From the NCBI GenBank assembly GCA_900547005.1, contig URER01000047.1:1-18730 (forward strand): DNA of 18,730 nucleotides. Reading direction: 5' to 3'. The DNA is from an uncultured Prevotella sp. (GTDB lineage Bacteria; Bacteroidota; Bacteroidia; Bacteroidales; Bacteroidaceae). Shown here one piece after another: positions 1 to 7,055 of the stretch (position 1 is its first letter; each line of letters opens with the position of its first letter). The translations under genes were made by a program, and so were the position numbers. Below the pieces are notes generated by a model, which did no database searches, was not told where the DNA came from, and saw only the letters and a list, made by a program, of their open reading frames with translations.

Positions 1-3
1 ACT

Positions 4-12
4 GCAAAGATA
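4..12 (-). promoter_or_regulatory. Bacteroidetes-type -7 promoter element
   Basis: The minus strand reads TATCTTTGC, an exact match to the TAnnTTTGC form of the Bacteroidetes primary sigma -7 element. It would drive a gene running leftward out of the window. I see no good TTG-like -33 element 19-21 bases upstream, so the call rests on the -7 match and its position in an intergenic AT-rich stretch. Confidence 0.4.
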
Positions 13-158
13 ACATTTTTTATTTATACCCACACCTTTTTGCTACTGAGCCTAAACAACACTCTTTATGTAATTTTTATTGATGCTATTATAAATATAT
101 ATTTTGATTCGTTCGAGATTTGAGGGAGTTGACAGGTTAGCGAGTTGACACTTCTTTA

Positions 159-291
159 ATGTATTTTGGCCGCAAGATTAGAGTATTTCGGGCGCAGTAC
201 TCGAGTAATTCGGGTGTAGTACTCGAGTAATTCGGGTCTGATTACTGGAGTATTTCGGCCTCAGTACTCGAGTATTTCGGGTGCAGTACTG
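159..291. repeat. Tandem array 1 of 22-base units
   Basis: Five contiguous units cover 181-291: 181-202, 203-224, 225-247, 248-269 and 270-291. A degenerate sixth copy may lie at 159-180. Units begin GAGTAWTTCGG and end mostly AGTACTC or AGTACTG. The third is 23 bases long and carries CTGATTACT instead of GCAGTACT. Unit ends GAGTA and TACTC are inverse complements, so three of the four junctions form the 10-base palindrome TACTCGAGTA. There are no spacers, so this is not CRISPR. The frame is not open through the array in a way that suggests protein. A related array lies at 8724-8856. Confidence 0.9.
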
Positions 292-358
292 AGGAGAAGG
301 GCTGTGAGGGTAATGTCATCGCATAGGAAACGCAGCGTAAAAGGCCTACTATCGCGCT

Positions 359-2188
359 CTATCCAAGCAAGTGCTCAATCTCCTGCTGGCGCAAAATGGC
401 GAGTATCGACTTGCCGTCGGGGGTGTAGTTGACGTTATTGCAGGCAAAAAGGGAGTTGACAAGTTCCTCCATTTCATCGTTGCTGAGCACCTGACCGTAT
501 GGGATAGCGGCGTTGCGGGCAAGGCTGAGAGCCAGCGCGCGGTTTATGTCCTCGCAGACACTTGAGCCTTTCTCGACCGCCGATGTTACCATATCGGTGA
601 TGAGCGACACGAAGTCGATGCCTTCGATACCCGCAGGTACGGAATTTATGGCGTAGCTGCCACTGCCGAGAGAGGTCAGCTCAAAGCCCAATTCGGACAT
701 CTCGTCCATAATCTTTTCAAGTATTACAGAGTCGGAAACGGTGAGATGCACGACCTCGGGGAACAGCACTTTCTGCGAATTGTGCTTGCGGGCTGCACCG
801 CGCTCAAGATACCTTTCATATAATATACGCACGTGCGCGCGATGCTGATCGATAATCATCAGGCCTGACTTCACGGAGTTCATGATGTAGCGGCCCTTGT
901 ACTGATAGTGCGAGGGCGACTTGTCGGCTATCAAATCTGAAGTCTGACTTTCTTCCTGCGGCACCGAGGCAAAAAGTTCCGCTGCCTGCTCCACTTCCTG
1001 ACTGGTGGATTTCGACTCATAAAGCTGCTCCCAATCCGTGGGAACGGATGGCTGCCGGGTAGGCATAGCTGCCTGTGTCTCCCTGAACGGGTTATATTGC
1101 GGGTTGTAACTGATTTTCGGTGCATCGGCCTGATTAGCCGGATTGAACACGGGAATATCGGGGCAGCCCTGCGTGTCGAAGTCGATTGACGGCACATCGT
1201 TGAAGCGGCCCACGGTCTCCTTGACTGCGGCCATGAGAATCTGCCATATAGCCTGCTCGTTCTCGAACTTAATCTCTGTCTTCGTAGGATGGATATTCAC
1301 GTCGATATCCGACGGATTGACTTCAAAATAGATAAAATAAGGCACTTGCTCGCCCATAGGGACAAGGCGCTCGAAAGCTCCGGCAATAGCCTTATTGAAA
1401 TATGGATGGCGCATATAACGGCCGTTGACGAAGAAATACTGATGCACTCCTTTCTTCTTTGCCGACTCGGGTTTGCCCACATAACCGGTAATTTTACACA
1501 TCGAGGTGTCTACGTCTATCGGCAGCAAGTCCTGGTTTATCCTCTTGCCGAAGATGTCGACAATGCGCTGGCGCAGATTGCAGGCACGGAGATTGAACAG
1601 CTCGGTGTCGTTGCTGTGCAGGGTGAAGGCAACTTGCGGATATACGAGTGCGATGCGCTGGAAAGCGGTGATGATATTGTTCAGCTCGGTTGTGTTCGAC
1701 TTCAAGAACTTCCTGCGGGCGGGAACGTTGAAGAAAAGGTTTTCCACCTTGAAGTTGCTGCCCGCCGAACAGGCGCAAGGTTCCTGCACGATATGCTTGC
1801 TTCCGGAGATGGTAAGCATCGTTCCGACCTCGTCTTCGGGACGTCTGGTCGTCAGTTCTATCTGCGCCACGGCAGCGATAGAGGCGAGTGCTTCTCCACG
1901 GAAGCCCATCGTGGTGAGGGCAAAGAGGTCTTCGGCATTGCGGATTTTCGACGTGGAATGACGCTCAAAGGCTATGCGCGCATCGGTGTCAGACATTCCC
2001 TTACCGTCATCGGCAACCTGAATCAGTGTGCGTCCGGCGTCTATCACAAGAATATTCACATTCTTCGCCCCCGCATCGACGGCGTTCTCCACAAGTTCTT
2101 TTATTACGGAGGCCGGCCGTTGGATTACTTCTCCGGCGGCTATCTGATTGGCGACATTGTCGGGTAAAAGTTGTATTATATCGCTCAT
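359..2188 (-). CDS. mutL: DNA mismatch repair protein MutL
   Basis: MutL couples mismatch recognition by MutS to strand removal. The N-terminal GHKL ATPase is complete: ELVENAVDAGA (31-41), DDGKGM (60-65), FERHSTSKI (74-82) and GFRGEALASIA (95-105). The MutL signature GFRGEA is included. A variable linker rich in P, Q and S spans about 335-425, followed by a C-terminal dimerisation domain. The endonuclease motif DQHA(X)2E(X)4E appears as DQHRAHVRILYE (447-458), losing the Ala and the first Glu, and the CPHGRP-like motif is replaced by TPDGKS (589-594). The 609-residue length is normal for Bacteroidetes. The ATG overlaps the stop of the lptA-like gene as ATGA, with AGGAGAA just upstream, which suggests translational coupling at the end of the envelope gene cluster. 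Confidence 0.97.
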   Translation of the reverse strand: MSDIIQLLPDNVANQIAAGEVIQRPASVIKELVENAVDAGAKNVNILVIDAGRTLIQVADDGKGMSDTDARIAFERHSTSKIRNAEDLFALTTMGFRGEALASIAAVAQIELTTRRPEDEVGTMLTISGSKHIVQEPCACSAGSNFKVENLFFNVPARRKFLKSNTTELNNIITAFQRIALVYPQVAFTLHSNDTELFNLRACNLRQRIVDIFGKRINQDLLPIDVDTSMCKITGYVGKPESAKKKGVHQYFFVNGRYMRHPYFNKAIAGAFERLVPMGEQVPYFIYFEVNPSDIDVNIHPTKTEIKFENEQAIWQILMAAVKETVGRFNDVPSIDFDTQGCPDIPVFNPANQADAPKISYNPQYNPFRETQAAMPTRQPSVPTDWEQLYESKSTSQEVEQAAELFASVPQEESQTSDLIADKSPSHYQYKGRYIMNSVKSGLMIIDQHRAHVRILYERYLERGAARKHNSQKVLFPEVVHLTVSDSVILEKIMDEMSELGFELTSLGSGSYAINSVPAGIEGIDFVSLITDMVTSAVEKGSSVCEDINRALALSLARNAAIPYGQVLSNDEMEELVNSLFACNNVNYTPDGKSILAILRQQEIEHLLG

Positions 2189-3888
2189 TGCTTGTTCTCC
2201 TCTCCTTTTCTCACACGCCGATAAAGGTCGTGCTTGTTCTTCGGACGCACATAGTCATACCACGCGAAACCTGAAAGCCGGTCTTTGCCGGGCGGAACCT
2301 GCGTCAACGGATACATCATCGCATTGGGACTGGCTCCCCAAATCTTCTCAGTCTTGCGTTCGGCAGATATATACATCCTCATCGTGTCGCACTCCATGTA
2401 GTTCAGATAGAGCAGAGAACTGTCTTTCTCTTCCATGATATAATACAGGGAAAGTACGTTGCCGATGGCCTCGTTCCTGCGCAACTTGCCGTCGGTGAAG
2501 TATGCCCGCATCTCTTTCGAGGATATCTGATTGTAGTGTTTGCCGTCGAACATTAGTTCAATACCGAGCGCATTACCGAGAACGTATGCCTCTCGAACGG
2601 TGGAATCGTTCATATAGGCCTTTATAGAGTCGCCGAGCAACTGGCGGTTGCCTGTCCACACAATCGGGTCGCGATACATCGTCATGCACGAATCCTTGCT
2701 GTTGAAGATGAGAAGGTCGCACACCGCCTGCACATCCGTCCTATACGCGCGTACATTATTGTAACAATACACCTTGCGATATACGGAGTCGGTATTGAGA
2801 TGGAAGGCTTCCATGCGAATAGTGTCGGATGCCATGAAAAGCGTGTCGCCCTGTGAATAGTCTTTCACTAACGGCTTTCCGTGGGCTATCGCGGCCGAGT
2901 CGGTATAGTAAACTTGGTCGGCAATGAGCGAGTTCCGGTTCTTGTTGTCTACATAAATGACATTTCCCGAGCCTCTGCCTTCGCGTGTCTTGTCGTTATA
3001 AAAGAGGTTGTCGCCGGTAACAACGCGGTCGCCTACCTTGTCGACATAGCGCACATTGCCGTGTCCTTCACTCTCGCCGGTGGAGCTGTTGTATTTCAGA
3101 TTGTCGCCTTCCACATCGCGTTCTTTCGATGTGATGGTGGAATATCCGGTCAGTTCCATGCGGTCGTACTTGCTGTAATAGTAGCCGTCGTTGGTCTTTA
3201 TGACCTCCCCGTTGCGGCCTCTGATTGTCGACGGACCGGTAACATGGGCTATGTCGGAGCTTGTATTATAGTTCAGATTGTCCGTATTTATAGTGTATTT
3301 CGGACTGCGCATCACCACATTCTCATAAAAATTGGCCTCATGCGTATCGAAATAATATTCTCCCCGGCGTGAGTCGATGGTCGCTTTCTCGGTCCGCAAG
3401 TGCCCTCCGTTGCCGCCGAAGAAGTTGGCATACTCCGTGGCGGTGTTGTAATCGAGACTGTCGCAACGCAAAGAGCGTCCCGGTTGGGTAAGGACGACAT
3501 TCTGACGGGCCTGTACAAGTTGCGCGTTTCCATCGTAATAAGCCCGCGCACAAGTGAGGTTTATGCCGCCTCTCTTGCGCATATGGACATGGCCGAAGGC
3601 CTGAAAGGTGTTGCGCACCTGGTTAAAATAAGCACTGTCGCACGTCAGTTGCGTGTCGTTATAGCGGAAACGCACATTTCCCTTAGCCACCTGGACATCG
3701 GGTTTGACGAATTGGTCGGCCGAAAGAATATCCGCATGGTCGAGATAGACCTTACCGTCGCCCTTCGTTTTCTTGCGCTGCGCCCCGGCGGGCAGAGCCA
3801 AAGAAAACACAAAAAGGCACAGAACCATCTTAAAGATGATTCCGTGCCTTCTGTCAAAATATCGTATTGTATTGCTAAGAAACGTCAT
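2185..3888 (-). CDS. OstA/LptA-like periplasmic LPS-transport protein
   Basis: The protein has 567 residues. After a short basic N-terminus comes a hydrophobic segment (about 21-33) and a signal-peptidase site near AGA/Q (36/37), so it is probably exported. The mature part is built of repeated short beta-strand units of the type GNVRFRYNDTQLTCDSA, GHVHMRKRGGINLTCARA, DNLNYNTSSDIAHVTG and DNLFYNDKTREGRGSG. This is the pattern of the OstA/LptA beta-jellyroll, which carries lipid A across the periplasm in the Lpt bridge. It is about three times the length of proteobacterial LptA and has no LptD-like C-terminal barrel that I can recognise. It could be a long LptA or an LptD-N-like protein. The start ATG overlaps the surA stop as ATGA, and its own stop overlaps mutL in the same way. 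Confidence 0.85.
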   Translation of the reverse strand: MTFLSNTIRYFDRRHGIIFKMVLCLFVFSLALPAGAQRKKTKGDGKVYLDHADILSADQFVKPDVQVAKGNVRFRYNDTQLTCDSAYFNQVRNTFQAFGHVHMRKRGGINLTCARAYYDGNAQLVQARQNVVLTQPGRSLRCDSLDYNTATEYANFFGGNGGHLRTEKATIDSRRGEYYFDTHEANFYENVVMRSPKYTINTDNLNYNTSSDIAHVTGPSTIRGRNGEVIKTNDGYYYSKYDRMELTGYSTITSKERDVEGDNLKYNSSTGESEGHGNVRYVDKVGDRVVTGDNLFYNDKTREGRGSGNVIYVDNKNRNSLIADQVYYTDSAAIAHGKPLVKDYSQGDTLFMASDTIRMEAFHLNTDSVYRKVYCYNNVRAYRTDVQAVCDLLIFNSKDSCMTMYRDPIVWTGNRQLLGDSIKAYMNDSTVREAYVLGNALGIELMFDGKHYNQISSKEMRAYFTDGKLRRNEAIGNVLSLYYIMEEKDSSLLYLNYMECDTMRMYISAERKTEKIWGASPNAMMYPLTQVPPGKDRLSGFAWYDYVRPKNKHDLYRRVRKGEENKQ

Positions 3889-5396
3889 TTAATCCAACCT
3901 TCGTATTCAAAATCACATCCCTCATAGCGAGGATTCATACGCACATAGATGTCTTTTATCTTGTCGACGACCCACTGATGAAGCACTTCCTGCCTGCGTT
4001 GGGCGAGCACCACGTCCTTCATCACTTGGAAATCCTCGGTGATAGTCGCCTTGTGAGCGTCTATGCGGCTCTTCAACTTCACGATAGCGCAGACGGTCTT
4101 GCCGCGGCTGTTCTCCATCTTGAACGCTCTCGACACCTCACCCACCTTCATCGTGTCTATCACATGGACTATTTCGGAAGGCAAATCCTGCATTCGGAAA
4201 CGTGAAGTACGGGCACTTTCCGATGTATTTGCCATCAATCCCTTGTTGTTCTTGGTGTCTTTGTCGTCCGATATATATACGGTGGCATCGTCAAACGAGA
4301 ACTTTCCGGCGCGTATATCGTCTGCTATGGAATCCAGACGCACGCGGGCATTCTCAATCGCCGTATCCGAAACACGCGGTTTCAGCAATATATGACGGCA
4401 GTTTATCTTGTCGCCGCGCTTGTCAATCAACTGTATGATATGATAACCAAACTCACTTTCAACGATTTTCGATATCTTACTCGGGTCTGTAAGGTTGAAT
4501 GCAACGGCAGCAAATGCCGGGTCTAACTGTCCGCGGCCTATGTAACCGAGCTCTCCTCCCTGTCTTGCCGAACCCGGATCTTCTGAATGGAAGCGTGCGA
4601 GAGTGGCGAAAGAAATCTCTCCGTTGGTAACGCGCTCGGTGTAATTACGCAATTCATCCTTCACGCGGTTGGTCTCCTCGACCTCTATTTTCGGCGTGTT
4701 GGTGATTATCTGAACCTCTACCGTAGTCGGCACTTGCGGTATACTGTCAGCCGGCAACTTGTTGAAGAAAGCGCGAACTTCGGCCGGAGAAACCTTAATG
4801 TCTTCCACTATCTTTGCCTGCATCTTCTGAACAAGCATCATGTTCTTGTACTCATCGCGCATCTCCTGACGCATTTGAGTAACCGATTTGTTCTGAGCGG
4901 CCTCGAGTTGCTCTTTCGAGCCGAATCTCTGGATGAAGTAATTGATACGTTCCTCCACTCCCTGCGAAATCTCAGACTCCGACACTTCCAAACTGTCAAG
5001 CTCGGCCTGATGGAGGAAAAGTTTCTGAACGGCAAGCTGTTCCGGTATCCGACAGTCGGGGTATCCGCCCCAGTTGGTTCCTGTCGGATCGCCATCGAGA
5101 CGCGTAACCTCTATATCCGACTTCAATATCGGCTCGTCGCCGACCACCCAAACGACCTCGTCGATAATGTTTTTATCGCCCGCAGCACTTTGTTCCGCTA
5201 CCTGAGCAGATTCCGAAACAGCCTGCGTTGCGTCTGCCGCAGCACCAGAAACGGCCTGCACAGTATCGCCGTCAGCCGACAATGAACCAGCGAAGATTCG
5301 TTGACCGGTTCCTGCAATGCGTGCTGCATTAACGCCCACTGCCAGCATAGCGGCAGCAGCGACAGCCACACATATCTTATATATATACGTCTTCAT
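3885..5396 (-). CDS. surA: SurA-like periplasmic peptidyl-prolyl isomerase and chaperone
   Basis: The protein has 503 residues with an N-terminal signal peptide (hydrophobic 8-24, likely cleavage after VNA). Residues 37-74 form an Ala/Ser/Gln/Val-rich low-complexity linker. A SurA N-terminal helical domain follows from about 76 to 220. The first parvulin domain (about 226-326) carries HSEDPGSARQGGELGYIGRG and ESEFGYHIIQL. A second, more divergent parvulin-like domain (about 331-442) starts with CRHILLKP. This is the N-domain plus two parvulins layout of SurA, the chaperone that delivers outer-membrane proteins to the BAM complex. It lies 15 bases after ppiC and overlaps the next gene by 4 bases, so it is surely cotranscribed with both. 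Confidence 0.88.
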   Translation of the reverse strand: MKTYIYKICVAVAAAAMLAVGVNAARIAGTGQRIFAGSLSADGDTVQAVSGAAADATQAVSESAQVAEQSAAGDKNIIDEVVWVVGDEPILKSDIEVTRLDGDPTGTNWGGYPDCRIPEQLAVQKLFLHQAELDSLEVSESEISQGVEERINYFIQRFGSKEQLEAAQNKSVTQMRQEMRDEYKNMMLVQKMQAKIVEDIKVSPAEVRAFFNKLPADSIPQVPTTVEVQIITNTPKIEVEETNRVKDELRNYTERVTNGEISFATLARFHSEDPGSARQGGELGYIGRGQLDPAFAAVAFNLTDPSKISKIVESEFGYHIIQLIDKRGDKINCRHILLKPRVSDTAIENARVRLDSIADDIRAGKFSFDDATVYISDDKDTKNNKGLMANTSESARTSRFRMQDLPSEIVHVIDTMKVGEVSRAFKMENSRGKTVCAIVKLKSRIDAHKATITEDFQVMKDVVLAQRRQEVLHQWVVDKIKDIYVRMNPRYEGCDFEYEGWIK

Positions 5397-5411
5397 AAAC
5401 GAATTATTATC

Positions 5412-6827
5412 CTAATGTTTGTTCACCGTAGCGAGAACATCACGATTCACGGTGACGGTGTATTTCTTTCTGAGCTGCTCCACCCATGCTTTCTCCAGCT
5501 CATCCTGGTAGTCGGCGGTAACAAGACCGCGCACATCCTCGTATGACTGAGGCGCCGAGAGCTTCTTTCCGTATGTCGCGTCGATGGGATAGTTGGCCGT
5601 CGGCTTCACCTCCACATTCTTCTTGAACACCATCTTGTCGACAACGGCATTGTCGCCCGGCTTGAAGATGCCCTTCTCCACACGTATACGAATCACTGAA
5701 TCGTTATTGAATGTTGTGCGGAGCTTATCTGCCCACTCATCGAAAGGCACTTTCTTGATGCAATCACGCACAGCCTTGACATCTTTCTGGTCCTTCACAT
5801 GATATGCAATACCCTTGAAGCGTGGTGTCTCCCACTTATATTTCTTTTTGTTCTTCTTAAAGTATTGAGCCAGTCCTGCCTCGTCTTTAGATGCTTTATC
5901 CCATACCTCGCGGTTGCTGATTTCAAACAACAGCAGTCCATCGTGATACTCACGGATAAGATTTTTCAGGTCGGAATCGCCGGCCTGCATCTCTTCCGCA
6001 CGGCGGTCGAGCATCTGCTCTGCCGTAAGCGAAGCCGCATCAGCCTCTTTCGCAATCTTGTCGGTTGCGATTTTCTCTCTCAGTCCACGCGCCTCAAGGA
6101 ACTTCGTGATATTGGTTTTCATCGAATCTAACGGCGGAACCTGCGAGCGTTCCTTCATCAGAATGATATGATAGCCGAACGGAGAAGAGAACGGTGCACT
6201 CAGCTCGCCGTCTTTCAGACTGTAAGCCACATCCTCAAACTCCTTCACGGTCTGTCCCGGTGCTATCGTCGGAAGCATTCCTCCATTGCGGGCCGAGCCG
6301 GGATCTTGCGAATATTTCTTTGCCATCTCGGCAAAATCCGCACCACCTTTGATTGCGTTATATATGGAATCGATACGCACTTTGGCTGCGTCCAAAGCCG
6401 CCTTCTCTGCTTTCTGCGGTACAGAAAGGAGGATATGAGAAGCTGTGAACAGTCCCTTCGGGCCTATCTTAGCCACCAAATTATTATAATAAGTAACAAC
6501 TTCGTTCTCCACATCGGCGTCAGAGACGAACGACGGGCGTATCTGCTGGTCGCGATAACTGAGGAATTCCTTCTTGAACGAGCTTAGCGTGTCGAACTTC
6601 TCATCCAACGCCGCCTGCACTTTCAGTTTATAATTCACGAACAAATCAACATATTCGTCTACCGTTTTCTTGTCGATTACGCCCTCGGAATTGTTTTTAT
6701 TATAAGAATACTCGAACTCCGAACGGCTCACGGGCTGTCCGTTTATTGTCATGATTGTGGGGTCATCCTGAGCCTGGACCATGCTTCCACACATCAGCAT
6801 TCCGGCTAATAACGCTTTTAATTTCAT
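5412..6827 (-). CDS. Exported parvulin-type peptidyl-prolyl isomerase (PpiC/SurA family)
   Basis: I chose the ATG at 6827 because it begins a clean signal peptide, MKLKALLAGMLMCGSMVQAQ. The open frame extends to an ATG at 6860, but the extra 11 residues would sit in front of the signal. The product has 471 residues. A SurA-N-like helical region (about 22-120) is followed by one parvulin domain (about 128-227) with ASHILLSV, YSQDPGSARNGGMLP and SPFGYHIILM. The C-terminal 240 residues are Lys-rich and probably a second substrate-binding or degenerate isomerase region. It likely works with the adjacent SurA-like protein in folding outer-membrane proteins. The gap to guaB is about 228 bases and contains a hairpin, so it may have its own promoter, but I could not find a good one. 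Confidence 0.85.
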   Translation of the reverse strand: MKLKALLAGMLMCGSMVQAQDDPTIMTINGQPVSRSEFEYSYNKNNSEGVIDKKTVDEYVDLFVNYKLKVQAALDEKFDTLSSFKKEFLSYRDQQIRPSFVSDADVENEVVTYYNNLVAKIGPKGLFTASHILLSVPQKAEKAALDAAKVRIDSIYNAIKGGADFAEMAKKYSQDPGSARNGGMLPTIAPGQTVKEFEDVAYSLKDGELSAPFSSPFGYHIILMKERSQVPPLDSMKTNITKFLEARGLREKIATDKIAKEADAASLTAEQMLDRRAEEMQAGDSDLKNLIREYHDGLLLFEISNREVWDKASKDEAGLAQYFKKNKKKYKWETPRFKGIAYHVKDQKDVKAVRDCIKKVPFDEWADKLRTTFNNDSVIRIRVEKGIFKPGDNAVVDKMVFKKNVEVKPTANYPIDATYGKKLSAPQSYEDVRGLVTADYQDELEKAWVEQLRKKYTVTVNRDVLATVNKH

Positions 6828-6949
6828 ATACTGTTTGTTTAGGTGATTCTCGAATATCACACAATGTGAATATTAATCTTACTATTGCAATCGGTTTATA
6901 TAATTCTTTTCGTCTTTCCAATGTCAGCGCGAACTGCCAAAAAGCACAA

Positions 6950-6982
6950 TTATGGCAACGAAGCAACGCCCCGTTGCCATAA
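6950..6982 (-). terminator. Hairpin between guaB and ppiC, possible terminator
   Basis: A perfect 11-base inverted repeat, TTATGGCAACG (6950-6960) and CGTTGCCATAA (6972-6982), encloses an 11-base loop. On the minus strand the stem is followed by TTGTGCTTTTTGG, only a weak T-run. A competing 6-bp hairpin, GCAACG-GGG-CGTTGC, lies at 6963-6977 and uses the same upstream arm. It may end guaB transcripts or be a regulatory RNA fold for ppiC. Confidence 0.5.
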
Positions 6983-7002
6983 CACTTAACTCTATTTTGC
7001 TG

Positions 7003-7047
7003 TTTTAATCATTACGCTCACGTTTTTTTAATCACTACGCTCGCACG
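7003..7047. repeat. Short imperfect direct repeat after guaB
   Basis: TTTTAATCATTACGCTCACG (7003-7022) is followed by a near copy beginning TTTTAATCACTACGCTCG (7026-7047). Both lie between the guaB stop and the hairpin at 6950-6982. No function is evident, and it may be part of a longer intergenic element with that hairpin. Confidence 0.5.
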
Positions 7048-7055
7048 CCCCGACA

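Larger units (their letters stand above)
1..358. other. Intergenic region left of mutL
   Basis: No convincing gene is present. From left to right it holds a promoter-like element at 4-12 (minus strand), an AT-rich stretch to about 115, a 9-base direct repeat GAGTTGACA at 126-134 and 142-150, and a tandem array of 22-base units at 159-291. The remaining 67 bases run to the mutL stop and contain no poly-T hairpin, so no clear mutL terminator is visible. Confidence 0.6.

Noticed and set aside
181..291. CRISPR array
   Set aside because: Units are contiguous with no unique spacers, are only 22-23 bases, and no cas genes are present.
181..291. Iterons of a plasmid-type replication origin
   Set aside because: The 22-base period fits iterons, but there are two arrays in a housekeeping chromosomal region and no rep or par gene nearby.
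1289..2167. 292-codon open frame on the plus strand opposite mutL
   Set aside because: It is fully antisense to a clear MutL with intact motifs, has no recognisable family features, and looks like a shadow of the opposite strand's codon bias.
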